A stretch of DNA of 36,841 bases, from positions 20,904 to 57,744 of the forward strand of contig QHWT01000085.1 of NCBI GenBank assembly GCA_003222675.1, in the 5' to 3' direction. The notes under the pieces are model-generated. The model saw nothing but the letters and a program-made list of their open reading frames with translations, did not search any database and was not told the DNA's origin. A program made the position numbers and the translations under genes. This document shows, one piece after another, positions 1-11,032 of the stretch. This stretch comes from Acidobacteriota bacterium (GTDB lineage Bacteria; Acidobacteriota; Vicinamibacteria; Vicinamibacterales; 2-12-FULL-66-21). How positions within the stretch are numbered: the stretch's first letter is position 1; every line of letters begins with the position of its first letter.

Positions 1-753
1 CACCACAATGTGATGCGGCTGCAGCACCATCGCGCTGGTGACGAGGACGCCCATCGATACGACCCCGCCGAAGCACATACCTGCGTACGCGGTGGTACGG
101 TTCACCCATAATTCGCTTTCATCGAGCTTCTCCTCGATGCTGCCTGACGAATAGAAGTTCAAGAGATATGGGCTCACCGTGGCGCCGAGGATCGTGACCG
201 CCAGGAACGCGTAGCGAGTGTGGTGGTGAGTCGGGAGCGACGGTATCAATGACGCGCTGAGGTCCGCCACGTCGGGTTTGAGCTGCCATGCAGACGCGAC
301 GAACGCGAGCGTGACGAGCCCGAGCAATCCAATGCCGTACTCAATCACGCCAAACCCGCACAGCCACAGCACCAGCCATGCGGCAAGCCCGATCGGCAAT
401 ATCCACCACTGAAAGCCGACGCCAGTGAGGAGCTTTACCGCTATGGCGGCGCCGCCAATTTCCGCGGTCAGCAAGAGCACATCGATGAACAGTTCCGCAG
501 TGAGCGGAATGATCTGAAAGTGAATCCCGAATCGCTCCCGCACGGCGGCCGCAACCGAGCGTTTGCTGACGGCCGCCATACGACCAGACATCTCGACGAG
601 CATCGCGAGTATGACTGTCGCGGCAGCAATAGCCCAGAGCAACTGGAATCCAAATTCAGATCCGGCTTGTGCCGCGGTCGAAATCGAGCCGACCTCGACG
701 AAGCCACCGATGCTCGTGACGACCCCGAGGACCAGATCGACGATGACGCTCAT
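1..753 (-). CDS. NRAMP-family divalent metal transporter, C-terminus cut by window edge
   Basis: The 251 visible codons encode an integral membrane protein of the NRAMP (Mn2+/Fe2+/Mg2+ symporter) superfamily, expected in the inner membrane. The first helix (about residues 5-40) ends in AGSEFGFQLLW, the counterpart of the NRAMP AGAQYGYSLLW segment. A later helix holds GATVSPYLLNFYSSGS, matching the TM6 region of the bacterial GTTISPYLFF-type branch rather than the MPHN type. Oddly, the TM1 metal-site tetrapeptide DPGN/DPSG is replaced by EVGS at about residues 19-22, so substrate cannot be assigned. The ATG at 753-751 overlaps the TGA of the upstream lipoprotein gene (ATGA), implying translational coupling. 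The gene continues beyond base 1, and the last visible residues are QPHHIVV. Family call is firm from motifs; substrate is unknown. Confidence 0.85.
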   Translation of the reverse strand, partial: MSVIVDLVLGVVTSIGGFVEVGSISTAAQAGSEFGFQLLWAIAAATVILAMLVEMSGRMAAVSKRSVAAAVRERFGIHFQIIPLTAELFIDVLLLTAEIGGAAIAVKLLTGVGFQWWILPIGLAAWLVLWLCGFGVIEYGIGLLGLVTLAFVASAWQLKPDVADLSASLIPSLPTHHHTRYAFLAVTILGATVSPYLLNFYSSGSIEEKLDESELWVNRTTAYAGMCFGGVVSMGVLVTSAMVLQPHHIVV

Positions 754-1157
754 CGTGATTTCGAGGGGACGATCGGAATTGTGGTCAGGTGCTTCCGCAG
801 GGATGTCGCATCGGCCACGCGGACATCGTGGATCATGGCGGCGATGAGCCGGGAGAGGCGCTCGGCCGCTTGCGATAATTCCGCGCCGCGCGGATCAATT
901 AGCGCGTCGGGCGCCGAGGCGAGCGCGTATCGCTCCTGCTCCACCAGCAGAAACGTCTGTTGCAGCGCAGTGCTGGTGTAAGTGCCGGAGGTTTGGCCCG
1001 CAAGCCACGCTTCGCCGATCGCGGCCGTGGACGATCCTAACGACTCGAACTTTTCGCGATGTTGCTGGAGACGCTCATCCTGCCGGCTGCACCCGGCGGA
1101 GCCCAGCGCGACTGCCGCGAAGACGATCCACGATGCTCGCCCAAGTTGACGAGGCAC
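750..1157 (-). CDS. Small predicted lipoprotein, coupled to the NRAMP gene
   Basis: A 135-aa protein with an N-terminal hydrophobic signal (about residues 9-22) followed by a lipobox-like SAGC, putting the lipidated cysteine at residue 23. It is therefore probably anchored in the periplasm or outer membrane. The mature part is helical, rich in Gln, Glu and Ala, with no motif I recognise. The start is GTG at 1157; no good Shine-Dalgarno sequence is visible, but no other start lies upstream in frame. The stop overlaps the ATG of the downstream metal transporter, so the two are likely co-transcribed. A periplasmic accessory role for that transporter is inference from context only. Confidence 0.7.
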   Translation of the reverse strand: MPRQLGRASWIVFAAVALGSAGCSRQDERLQQHREKFESLGSSTAAIGEAWLAGQTSGTYTSTALQQTFLLVEQERYALASAPDALIDPRGAELSQAAERLSRLIAAMIHDVRVADATSLRKHLTTIPIVPSKSR

Positions 1158-1529
1158 AGCGCGAGCAAAGCAATATCTGCGCCGCCACCATCAAAAAAAT
1201 GCGTTTGGCGAAACAGTCGAGGTGTGTGACGTTGAACGCCTCTTCACTACAGACCTTGCGAACTGCTTCGAATCCCTTCGACGATGAAGCGTCGGCCAAG
1301 CGGATTCCGGCCCTCCAGAAGCGCAGGCTGGTCGCCTTTCGCGCGGCCTGCTTCAACACGACGTTGTGCTCTGGTTTGATGACCGCTGGTCTTCGAATCG
1401 GCTAGTTGTCTTCGTCCATCGCGCGGCAGACAGAATTCATCTCCCGGGGCGACAAACGAACCGTAGTTGATACAAAACCCGTCGAATTCTGTTAGATCGA
1501 TGGGGGACCTCCTTTGCATCTTATCGAGT
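1158..1529. other. Intergenic region between divergent genes; contains a block shared with the paralogue's leader
   Basis: No gene I can support lies here. Short open frames exist on both strands but have no homology signature. The part at about 1420-1475 contains AGACAGAATTC followed by a C/G-rich block. The same motif and a similar succession of bases lie upstream of the inverted paralogue (about 14440-14500, minus strand), so part of the 5' region appears to have been duplicated together with the gene. Confidence 0.4.
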
Positions 1530-3086
1530 ATGCAAGTTCGCTCAATCAAGACTTCAAAGAGAGCAAGTGTTCTGGTGACGAGACTTCTCGTCGTCGGACT
1601 TGCGCTGGCAACAACGATTTTCTTCGGCTCTGGAGCGGCCACATCGCCGCTGGGGGCCCAGGCCGTCAGCCGTCCTCCCGTCGCGATTGGCGATCAGATC
1701 GCGGGGAGCTTCGGCGACGCGACGGGACATTCGGCGCAGTCGCATCTCGTCTACGCCGTCAATTCGCGTGTCTGGTGGTTGTTCACGCTGACATCGACCG
1801 CCGACTCAGAGGGCGGAACGAACCACGTCGTCAAGACATTCCGCTCTTCGGGTCCGGATCTCGCGACCGCGACGTGGATCGCCGGCGCCGACAGTCCTGC
1901 GGCGGCGGCGGCCAGTCCCAACGCATTCATGGGCGGCGGGCGCGCGCTCGGCGTCGCCTACCTCGATAACAGTCCCGTCGATGTCATTCACGCGGACATC
2001 AGCATGGCATTCGACGGGCAGGACGGCCGGACCGGGCATATCCGTGCCGTGGTGACCGGCACGTCGATCACATGGTCCTCCTGGAATTTCTTCGACGAGC
2101 CCGCGGCGATGTGGACGCTGCCGCACGGCAACACCATCGGTGTGTCCAGCGGAAAGTTCATCCATACGGGCGGCCCAATCCTCCAGCAGGAAGTGGATGC
2201 GAATGTCCGCAAGTCCAACAACGCTGACACCGGCAGTACGTGGGCGAACGGGTTCTCCGTCCCCGCCGTCATCGATGGATCGATGGTGAATCAGGACAAC
2301 GCGCTGGCGTTTGCGCCGCTGGCGAACAACGTGATGCTCGCGGTGTACGACAACGGCCAGGGCATCGAGCCGAACCTGACAAATCTTCGTTACAAGCGGT
2401 CGAACGCCGGAGGGGCCTGGAGCAGCATCGTCGTCGGATCGCAGGCGGGGGGCGACGGCAACGTCTTCTCGACAAACGCGACCATCGATCAGAACGACTG
2501 GGGACTCGTGTCGGTCAGCACGAATCAGGTCTACGGGTTCCGGCGCAAAGCGAACGGCAGCGGCATCGACGCCTCGTCCTATAACGTTGCGGCCAACACC
2601 TGGTCGGCGATGTCTCCTGCGCCGCCGGCGTTAGGCACCGGCCAGTCCTTCAAGGCCGGCGCGGGCCTGTTCGGCGCAACAGATGGCACGAGCGTCTGGG
2701 TATGCGTGATCAGTACCGACATCGCCAACTCGATTCTCTGCTCCAGGTTCGACGGTACAGCATGGACGCCGTGGTCGATCGTGGCCGGAACCGAGATCGG
2801 CAGTCAAAACCGCAACTACATTTCAGGATCCCCGCAGGTCGGCAATAGCGAGATCGGTTTGATCTGGACGGAAGGCACGTCGCTCTTCGACGTCGTCGCC
2901 ACTTCATTTGCCGCGACTCCCGATGTCAAGCCGCCCACGGTGACGCTCACGACGCCTGCGGACGGCGCGACGGTTACGGGGACGATCCCGATTTCTGCCA
3001 CGGCATCGGACAACGTTGGCGTCGCCGGTGTGCAGTTCCGGCTGGACGGACTGGATCTGGCCGTCGAGGTCACCGTGCCGCCGTAA
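1530..3086 (+). CDS. 5' half of a split secreted giant protein (signal peptide, beta-domain, Ig-like start), ended by in-frame TAA
   Basis: About 518 aa from the chosen ATG at 1530. This start gives basic residues, then VTRLLVVGLALATTIFFGSGAA, a clear signal peptide. The frame is open back to a TTG at 1467, but the paralogue on the minus strand has its signal peptide at the equivalent of 1530. The next ~420 residues form a repetitive beta-rich domain (WWLFTLTSTADS, HADISMAFDGQDGRTGHIRAV), perhaps propeller-like, of unknown function. A bacterial Ig-like domain then starts at PPTVTLTTPADGATV. That domain is cut by TAA at 3084-3086 where the paralogue has a Tyr codon (TAC), followed immediately by homologous sequence in the same frame. 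I read this as a nonsense mutation in a gene that should end at 5714. A truncated secreted product is possible. Confidence 0.8.
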   Translation: MQVRSIKTSKRASVLVTRLLVVGLALATTIFFGSGAATSPLGAQAVSRPPVAIGDQIAGSFGDATGHSAQSHLVYAVNSRVWWLFTLTSTADSEGGTNHVVKTFRSSGPDLATATWIAGADSPAAAAASPNAFMGGGRALGVAYLDNSPVDVIHADISMAFDGQDGRTGHIRAVVTGTSITWSSWNFFDEPAAMWTLPHGNTIGVSSGKFIHTGGPILQQEVDANVRKSNNADTGSTWANGFSVPAVIDGSMVNQDNALAFAPLANNVMLAVYDNGQGIEPNLTNLRYKRSNAGGAWSSIVVGSQAGGDGNVFSTNATIDQNDWGLVSVSTNQVYGFRRKANGSGIDASSYNVAANTWSAMSPAPPALGTGQSFKAGAGLFGATDGTSVWVCVISTDIANSILCSRFDGTAWTPWSIVAGTEIGSQNRNYISGSPQVGNSEIGLIWTEGTSLFDVVATSFAATPDVKPPTVTLTTPADGATVTGTIPISATASDNVGVAGVQFRLDGLDLAVEVTVPP

Positions 3087-3089
3087 ACG

Positions 3090-5714
<2,625 letters not shown>

Positions 5715-5745
5715 CACCGCAGGCTCGTTCATCAGCCTATTAAAG

Positions 5746-5784
5746 TGAAACGGCGATGCCGGTATTATCAGGGTCGCCGTTTCA
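5746..5784. terminator. Perfect 11-bp inverted repeat after the giant plus-strand gene
   Basis: TGAAACGGCGA at 5746-5756 is the exact reverse complement of TCGCCGTTTCA at 5774-5784, with a 17-nt loop. It lies 32 bp after the stop at 5714. There is no T-run, so this may be a weak intrinsic terminator, a transcript-stabilising hairpin, or a dispersed palindromic element. Confidence 0.5.
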
Positions 5785-5965
5785 GATAGACCGTACCGTC
5801 ACCCGTCTCGACACTCTGCCCCGCCGATAAAGTACGGGTGGCCCTGCCTTCAGCTATCATTCACGACGATCTGCCGTAAATGGTCGGCGACATGCGAAGC
5901 ATTTTAGTGGTCGACGCAAGATTTTTCGGCCAGGCGGACACGCGTTCAAGACTGGAGAGCTGCCG

Positions 5966-6877
5966 ATGAATCGTCGGAGGTTTTTGACTACTGCCGGAGC
6001 CGCCGTCGCTGCCGCCGCACTTCCCGACGCCCGTACGCGGCAGGGGCCTCCAGGAAGAGCCCCTCGCATGGGCTCGGGGCAGGCGCGTTTCCGAACGGGC
6101 CTGGTCGCTTACTCGTACCGACAGGCGCTCGAAGCCAAGACGATGACGTATGAAGATCTGATACGCATCGCGGTCGAGACGGGCACGGACGGCATCGACA
6201 TGACGGTGTACTGGTTGCCCAGCACGTCGGATGATTACCTGTTGCCGTTGCGCCGTCTCGCGTATGGGAATCGCGTCGAGATTTACAGCATCGGAACTCG
6301 CGTTCGGCTGGCGCAGCCCACCGCAGAACTGCGGGAACAACAGCTGATCGAGCTGCGCAAATGGCTGGATGTCGCGCAGAAGGTCGGCGCGACGCATGTG
6401 CGCGTGTTCGGGGGCGCGAAGCCGGAGGGGGCCACGCTCGACCAGGCGATCGGGTTTGCGGCCGAGACGCTGAAACGTGGCGCCGAGGCCGCCGGCGCTC
6501 GCGGATTGATCCTGGGTCTGGAGGACGATGGCGGCATCACTGATTTCGCCAAGGAGACGATTGAAATCGTCAAACGCGCCGACTCGCCGTGGGCAGGAAT
6601 GAACCTCGACATCGGAAACTTCCGGCCGCCGGCTGTGTACGATCAGATCGAAATGTCGATTCCCTATGCGGTCAGCACACACGTGAAAACCGAGGTGGCG
6701 CTCGACGATGGCAAGACACGCGCGCCGTTTGATCTGGACCGCGTGTTCAAGATGTTCGCGGCGCACGGCTTTCGTGGCTATATGGGGCTCGAGTACGAGG
6801 CATCGGGTGATCCGGCAACTGCGGTCCCGGACTATCTGCGCCGCCTGAAGGAATTGGCACTCAAGTACTCCGGTTGA
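5966..6877 (+). CDS. Tat-exported sugar phosphate isomerase/epimerase-like TIM barrel
   Basis: A 303-aa protein starting NRRRFLTTAGAAVAAAALP, a twin-arginine signal with Ala-rich core, so it is exported folded to the periplasm. The rest is an AP-endonuclease-2/xylose-isomerase-like (beta/alpha)8 barrel. Likely metal ligands at strand ends are Glu186 (LGLEDDGG), Asp215 (NLDIGN), His239 (STHVKTE) and Glu276 (GLEYEA), the usual E-D-H-E pattern of this superfamily. Such Tat-exported barrels are common in Acidobacteria and Planctomycetes, and their substrates are mostly unknown. A GGAG lies about 9 nt before the ATG. A 25-codon frame from about 5893 ends in a TGA overlapping this ATG, which could be a coupled leader but has no independent support. 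Family is firm; substrate is unknown. Confidence 0.85.
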   Translation: MNRRRFLTTAGAAVAAAALPDARTRQGPPGRAPRMGSGQARFRTGLVAYSYRQALEAKTMTYEDLIRIAVETGTDGIDMTVYWLPSTSDDYLLPLRRLAYGNRVEIYSIGTRVRLAQPTAELREQQLIELRKWLDVAQKVGATHVRVFGGAKPEGATLDQAIGFAAETLKRGAEAAGARGLILGLEDDGGITDFAKETIEIVKRADSPWAGMNLDIGNFRPPAVYDQIEMSIPYAVSTHVKTEVALDDGKTRAPFDLDRVFKMFAAHGFRGYMGLEYEASGDPATAVPDYLRRLKELALKYSG

Positions 6878-6945
6878 TGGAACTACAGCCTCAATCCATC
6901 TCGGCACACTGCTGGAATTCTTTTCGCCAAGAGGCACGGACGATG

Positions 6946-7720
6946 TCACGATGGCGACGGCAAATGCGATGATCTGCTGGGCGTCCGGCGTATTGGCGCG
7001 GTCTGCTTGAAATAGCGCTCGACAAAAGTGAGAAAGGTCGACCGGTTCGGGCCATCGGTGTGACCGCCGGCGTGCTGACGGAGCGCGACGTCTCCATCCG
7101 TCAGTGCGATCTCGATTGGCGGAAACTCGGTCGTGCCGAGATCCCTCTTCCCGAGCAGCAGGTACACTGGCCCGGCTCCGACCGCGGCGAGAAAGCTTCC
7201 TTTGGCATCCACCCAGGCGTCGTTAATGGATGCGGCAACGACGATGCCGGCCTCGTTGGAACGCGTCGCAATCGTTCCATCAGGATTCGTGTCTGGCCCC
7301 TTGCCCGCGCTGATGAAGACCGGTCGCGGGGCGCAGAGCGCGATCAGCTCGTGAGAATCCACCCGGCAGTGTGTCCCAGCGTCCGGCGTACTTGAGATAG
7401 TTGCCCGCCATCCAGTGATATTCGCTCGCGGCCACGATGTTCTCGATCGTCTCGCCGTACTTGCGGCGGTGCAGCTTCGCGCCGCTCTGCCCCGATGAGC
7501 TGACGCAGGCGATCGCGAACGTCGATCGAACGCCATCGTCACCAGCGTCGCCTTGCCCCAGCGTGAGTGCCCCTTCGAGACCGACGCGCTTCGCGTCGAC
7601 CGCTTTGTCGGTTTCGAAGTAGTCGAGCGCGCGGCCCGCGCCCCACGCGAGCGCGACGAGCGACCCCCAGTCGTCCAGCTTTCTCGGCTGTCCCTTGTTG
7701 AACTGCGAGGTCATCGTGGA
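6946..7720 (-). pseudogene. Glucuronoyl esterase (CE15-like) remnant, 5' truncated and frameshifted
   Basis: The C-terminal ~250 residues of a CE15-type 4-O-methylglucuronoyl esterase/acetyl xylan esterase are readable only by changing frame. In order on the minus strand: NKGQPRKLDDWGSLVALAWG, RALDYFETDKAVDAKRVGLEG, then after a shift GHSRWGKATLVTMAF (the G-x-S-R-x-G-K nucleophile motif), then back for FAIACVSSSG and ASEYHWMAGNYLKYAG, then another shift for DSHELIALCAPRPVFIS, GTTEFPPIE and GGHTDGPN. The breaks map to an extra G in 7570-7573, a missing base near 7519-7522 and an extra G in 7362-7364. The N-terminal ~150 residues expected for the family are absent, replaced by the CPBP fragment on the other strand. 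An intact enzyme would act on lignin-carbohydrate or uronate esters; this copy cannot. Confidence 0.85.
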
Positions 7721-7722
7721 GG

Positions 7723-8020
7723 CAGACTGCGGACCTACATCCTCGCGATCGCGGGACCCGCGATCTTCGTGGCGAGCCTGATCCTTACCGACCACGTGAC
7801 CGGCTTGGGCCGATTCATATCATCACGCCCGCTGGCGGTAACAGTTTCACTCGTTCTGATCGTCAACGGCGCTCTCGGAATGTTCCTGACACTCGGCGAG
7901 GAGTACGGCTGGCGAGGCTATCTTTTGCCGCACCTGCTTCCGCTCGGCGAGGTGAGAGCAACGCTCACGCTTGCTGCCATCTGGGCGGTCTGGCGCTCAT
8001 GGTACTCTGGTCCAATTTAG
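7723..8020 (+). pseudogene. CPBP (CAAX-like) intramembrane protease fragment
   Basis: An open frame whose part from about 7723 encodes hydrophobic segments RLRTYILAIAGPAIFVASLIL and LAVTVSLVLIVNGALGMFLTL, followed by GEEYGWRGYLLPHLLPLGEV. This is the E-E-x-x-x-R motif of CPBP-family glutamic intramembrane proteases. The family normally continues with a conserved Trp-His segment and further helices. Here the matching position reads IWAVWRSWYSG and the frame stops at 8018-8020. The 5' part is also missing, the upstream codons being antisense to the esterase remnant. This is a gene fragment joined end to end with two other broken or adjacent genes, not a working protease. Confidence 0.75.
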
Positions 8021-8068
8021 ATCGTGCGTCGCTTGGACTTGCCGTTCGCGCGTCGCGTCTTCATCCAC

Positions 8069-11032
8069 TTATCGCGGAACGATTTCGATCGCGACCATGT
8101 TCCATGAGTCGCTTGACGGTGCCGTGTCATAGATTGTGGCGACCGATCCGCCATTCGTGACTGGCGCGACGAACGCCTGCACCCAGAAAGTCTTGTTCGA
8201 GCCCTTGTCGATCCACTGATGCACGATCGCCTCGTCGGACGCAAGCGTTCGGCCGATTGACCGATCCGGATCGACGCCCACGCCGTAAATCAATGAGCCA
8301 GCCTGCGTCGTGATCAACGACACCATCGGCAGTGTGCGATGGCCGCTGGCGGGCACAGCGTCGCCGATTCCGCCCGCACCTCTGAACGCCACTATCGTCA
8401 ACGACTGATGGAACGTCGTGCTGCTCTGGGTCGCGGAGACAACGGCATTGACCAGCGGGCCGGGCGCGGTCGCCGTCCAGATTTCCGCCGTGCCGAACTG
8501 GGCGTTCGCACGCCTGACCAGCGCCCACGCGAGTCCGCCGCCCGAGATATTCACCGTCTGCCTGGTCGACCCGTTCGGTCCGTCCGAGGACGCAAACGCG
8601 ACGAGCAGTTCGCCGGCGCTGCCGGTGCTGAACGCCGGCGTGCTGATCGCGCCGTTACCGTCGACCGAGACGATGACGTCAACCTGTGGCGTCCCCAGGG
8701 CCTGCCCGGCGGAGAGGACGAGGTTCACCGCACCGCCGGCCGCCAGCGTCGCACCGGCGCTCGGTGTCTGACTGATCACGGATCCCGCCGGCACGGTCGT
8801 GCTCGGCGCGCTCGAGACAGTACCTACGGAAAGACCGGCGCTCGTGATCAACGTGCTCGCCGTGCTCTGCGTGAGGCCTACGACATTTGGCACGACGACG
8901 GTGATCTCGGGCGGAGCGGACGCCACGACGAGCGCGACGGCGCTGCTGGTCGCGACCTGTGTGCCCGCCGCTGGAGTTTGACTGATGACGGACCCCGGCG
9001 GCACGGTCGTGCTCAGCTCGGTGGTGACAGCACCCACCGTGAGTCCCGCATTCGCGATCGCGGTCGATGCCGCGGCCTGCGTGAGGCCGACGACGTTCGG
9101 GACGGTGATCTGCGGCGGCCCGGACGACACGAGGAGCGCGACGGCGCTGCCGTTCGCGACCTGCGTACCTGCCGCGGGCGTCTGACTGATCACAGAGCCT
9201 GACGGCGTGATCGTGCTCGAAACGGTCGTGACCGTACCCAGCGTCAGACCGGCGCCCGTGATCGCACTGCTCGCACCGGTCTGCGTCAGACCCACAACGT
9301 TGGGCACCGCAACCTGCGGCGGTCCGGACGAGACGACGAGCGAAACCGCGCTGCCGCTCGCAACCTGCGTCGCTGCCGCGGGTGTCTGACTGATAACGGA
9401 CCCGGATGGAACAGTCGTGCTCGACGTGGTTGTCACCGTGCCGACGACGAGTCCCGCATTCGCGATCGCGGTCGTCGCCGCAACCTGCGTCAGACCCAGA
9501 ACGTTGGGCACCGCAACCTGCGGCGGTCCGGACGAGACGACGAGCGAAACCGCGCTGCCGCTCGCAACCTGCGTCGCTGCCGCGGGCGTCTGACTGATGA
9601 CGGATCCGGACGGCATCGTGGTGCTCGACACGGTCGTGACCGTACCCAGCGTCAGACTGGCGCTCGTGATCGCACTGCTCGCACCGGTTTGCGTAAGACC
9701 CACAACGTTGGGCACCGCAACCTGCGGCGGTCCGGACGAGACCACGAGCGAAACCGCGCTGCCGCTCGCGACCTGCGTCGCTGCCGCGGGACTTTGACTG
9801 ATGATGGATCCGGACGGAACAGTCATGCTCGACGCTGTGGTTACCGTGCCGACAACGAGTCCCGCATTCGTGATCGCGGTCGTCGCCGCAGCCTGCGTAA
9901 GGCCCACAACGTTCGGCACCGCAACCTGCGGCGGTCCGGACGAGACGACGAGCGAAACCGCGCTGCCGCTCGCCACTTGTGTGAATGCCGCGGGCGTCTG
10001 ACTGATGACAATTCCCGATGGCACGATCGCGCTCGAGGCAGTCGTCACGTCACCGGCCGTGAATCCCGCGTCAGTTAGCGCCGTCGATGCCGCGGGCTGC
10101 GTGAGACCGACGAGGTTCGGGACCGTCGGCTTCGGCAACGCCGTTCCGACCAGAATTTCCACGAGCGCAAGATTCCAGCGATCGCTCGTAGGCCCGATAT
10201 CGTTGATCGTGACTGCGGTTCCAGCATCCGCCACTGGCGCGGCAAGTGACTGCACCCAGAAAGTGTAGGCAGCCGCCGCGTCGGTCCACTGGTGCACCAT
10301 CAACTGGTTCGGGCCCAGCATGCGCGCCGCCGCGCGGGCGGAATCGTCGGCCACGCCGTAAACAAGAGAGCCGGCCCCGGTCGTCGTGAGCGAACCGGTT
10401 GTCGCGCCGAACATCGCGCTGGCTCCGCCGGTGGCGCCCGTACCGCCGGCGCCCTGGAACGAAACGACCGTCAGCGATTGATGGAAGCCGCCCACGAGGC
10501 TTTGCGCTGAGGTTACCGTGGCATTCACCAGCGGTAATGGCGCGTAGGCTTTCCAGATCTCCGCGGTCCCGAACTGTGTGTTGACACGATTGACGAGCGT
10601 CCAGGTGAGCCCGGCGCCTGAAATGGCGAGCGTCTGCTTCGCCGACACGCTCGTCGGACCACCCGAAGACGCGAAGAGAACAAGCAGCTCGTTTGGCGCT
10701 TTCGTGCTGAACACCGGAGTCGTCAGGGTGCCGGCGGTCCCATCGGCGGAGATCGTGTTGTCAATCGTGAGCGCGGCAGCCGTCGGCGCTCCTGACGAGA
10801 CGAGCAGTGCGACGGCACTTCCGCCGGCGACGGGAGTGCCCGCCACCGGGCTCTGTTCAATAACGGATCCTGAGGGTACGACCGTGCTCGACGCGGTTGT
10901 CACGGCGCCAACTGTCAGGCCCGCATTCGTGATTGCTGTGGACGCGGCGGCCTGCGTGAGACCGACAGTGTTCGGCACTGCGATCTGCGGCGGGCCGGAC
11001 GATACGACGAGGGCGACGGCGCTGCCGATCAC
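8069..11032 (-). CDS. 3' half of the second split giant protein: PASTA repeats and two copies of a C-terminal beta domain
   Basis: A 987-aa frame that begins inside a PASTA repeat with a GTG whose last two bases overlap the TGA of the upstream half (GTGA). It has no signal peptide, so alone it would stay cytoplasmic. Order: end of one PASTA repeat, a full PASTA repeat, domain D1 (about 10140-10785; ELLVLFASSGGP, FGTAEIW, RMLGPNQLMVHQW, DRWNLALVEIL), seven PASTA repeats (about 8695-10123), and domain D2 (about 8072-8695; ELLVAFASSDGP, FGTAEIW, RTLASDEAIVHQW, SWNMVAIEIV). D1 and D2 are copies of a domain often seen at the C-terminus of bacterial Ig-like-repeat surface proteins. The frame should continue the 11029-14394 gene, and the break is a net 25-bp deletion. 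Coupled translation of the two halves through GTGA cannot be excluded. Confidence 0.75.
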   Translation of the reverse strand: MIGSAVALVVSSGPPQIAVPNTVGLTQAAASTAITNAGLTVGAVTTASSTVVPSGSVIEQSPVAGTPVAGGSAVALLVSSGAPTAAALTIDNTISADGTAGTLTTPVFSTKAPNELLVLFASSGGPTSVSAKQTLAISGAGLTWTLVNRVNTQFGTAEIWKAYAPLPLVNATVTSAQSLVGGFHQSLTVVSFQGAGGTGATGGASAMFGATTGSLTTTGAGSLVYGVADDSARAAARMLGPNQLMVHQWTDAAAAYTFWVQSLAAPVADAGTAVTINDIGPTSDRWNLALVEILVGTALPKPTVPNLVGLTQPAASTALTDAGFTAGDVTTASSAIVPSGIVISQTPAAFTQVASGSAVSLVVSSGPPQVAVPNVVGLTQAAATTAITNAGLVVGTVTTASSMTVPSGSIISQSPAAATQVASGSAVSLVVSSGPPQVAVPNVVGLTQTGASSAITSASLTLGTVTTVSSTTMPSGSVISQTPAAATQVASGSAVSLVVSSGPPQVAVPNVLGLTQVAATTAIANAGLVVGTVTTTSSTTVPSGSVISQTPAAATQVASGSAVSLVVSSGPPQVAVPNVVGLTQTGASSAITGAGLTLGTVTTVSSTITPSGSVISQTPAAGTQVANGSAVALLVSSGPPQITVPNVVGLTQAAASTAIANAGLTVGAVTTELSTTVPPGSVISQTPAAGTQVATSSAVALVVASAPPEITVVVPNVVGLTQSTASTLITSAGLSVGTVSSAPSTTVPAGSVISQTPSAGATLAAGGAVNLVLSAGQALGTPQVDVIVSVDGNGAISTPAFSTGSAGELLVAFASSDGPNGSTRQTVNISGGGLAWALVRRANAQFGTAEIWTATAPGPLVNAVVSATQSSTTFHQSLTIVAFRGAGGIGDAVPASGHRTLPMVSLITTQAGSLIYGVGVDPDRSIGRTLASDEAIVHQWIDKGSNKTFWVQAFVAPVTNGGSVATIYDTAPSSDSWNMVAIEIVPR
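8695..10123 (-). repeat. Array of seven PASTA repeats between domains D1 and D2
   Basis: Seven ~204-bp units, highly similar in DNA. The block encoding PPQVAVPNVVGLTQ and QVASGSAVSLVVSSG recurs almost unchanged at about 9311, 9519, 9721 and 9925. The second and fourth units resemble each other, as do the third and fifth (TTAI-NAGLVVGTVTT versus TGASSAIT), pointing to duplication of a two-unit, ~408-bp block. Confidence 0.85.

Noticed and set aside
5892-5969. 25-codon frame (MRSILVVDARF...) like the start of a response regulator, overlapping the next ATG
   Set aside because: Too short and lacking the acidic pocket and later receiver motifs; similarity is limited to a hydrophobic beta strand. 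Mentioned only as a possible leader.
5861-6949. Long 362-codon open frame on the minus strand opposite the Tat-exported TIM barrel
   Set aside because: It is the antisense shadow of a gene with clear homology; its translation is low-complexity Arg-rich sequence without domains.
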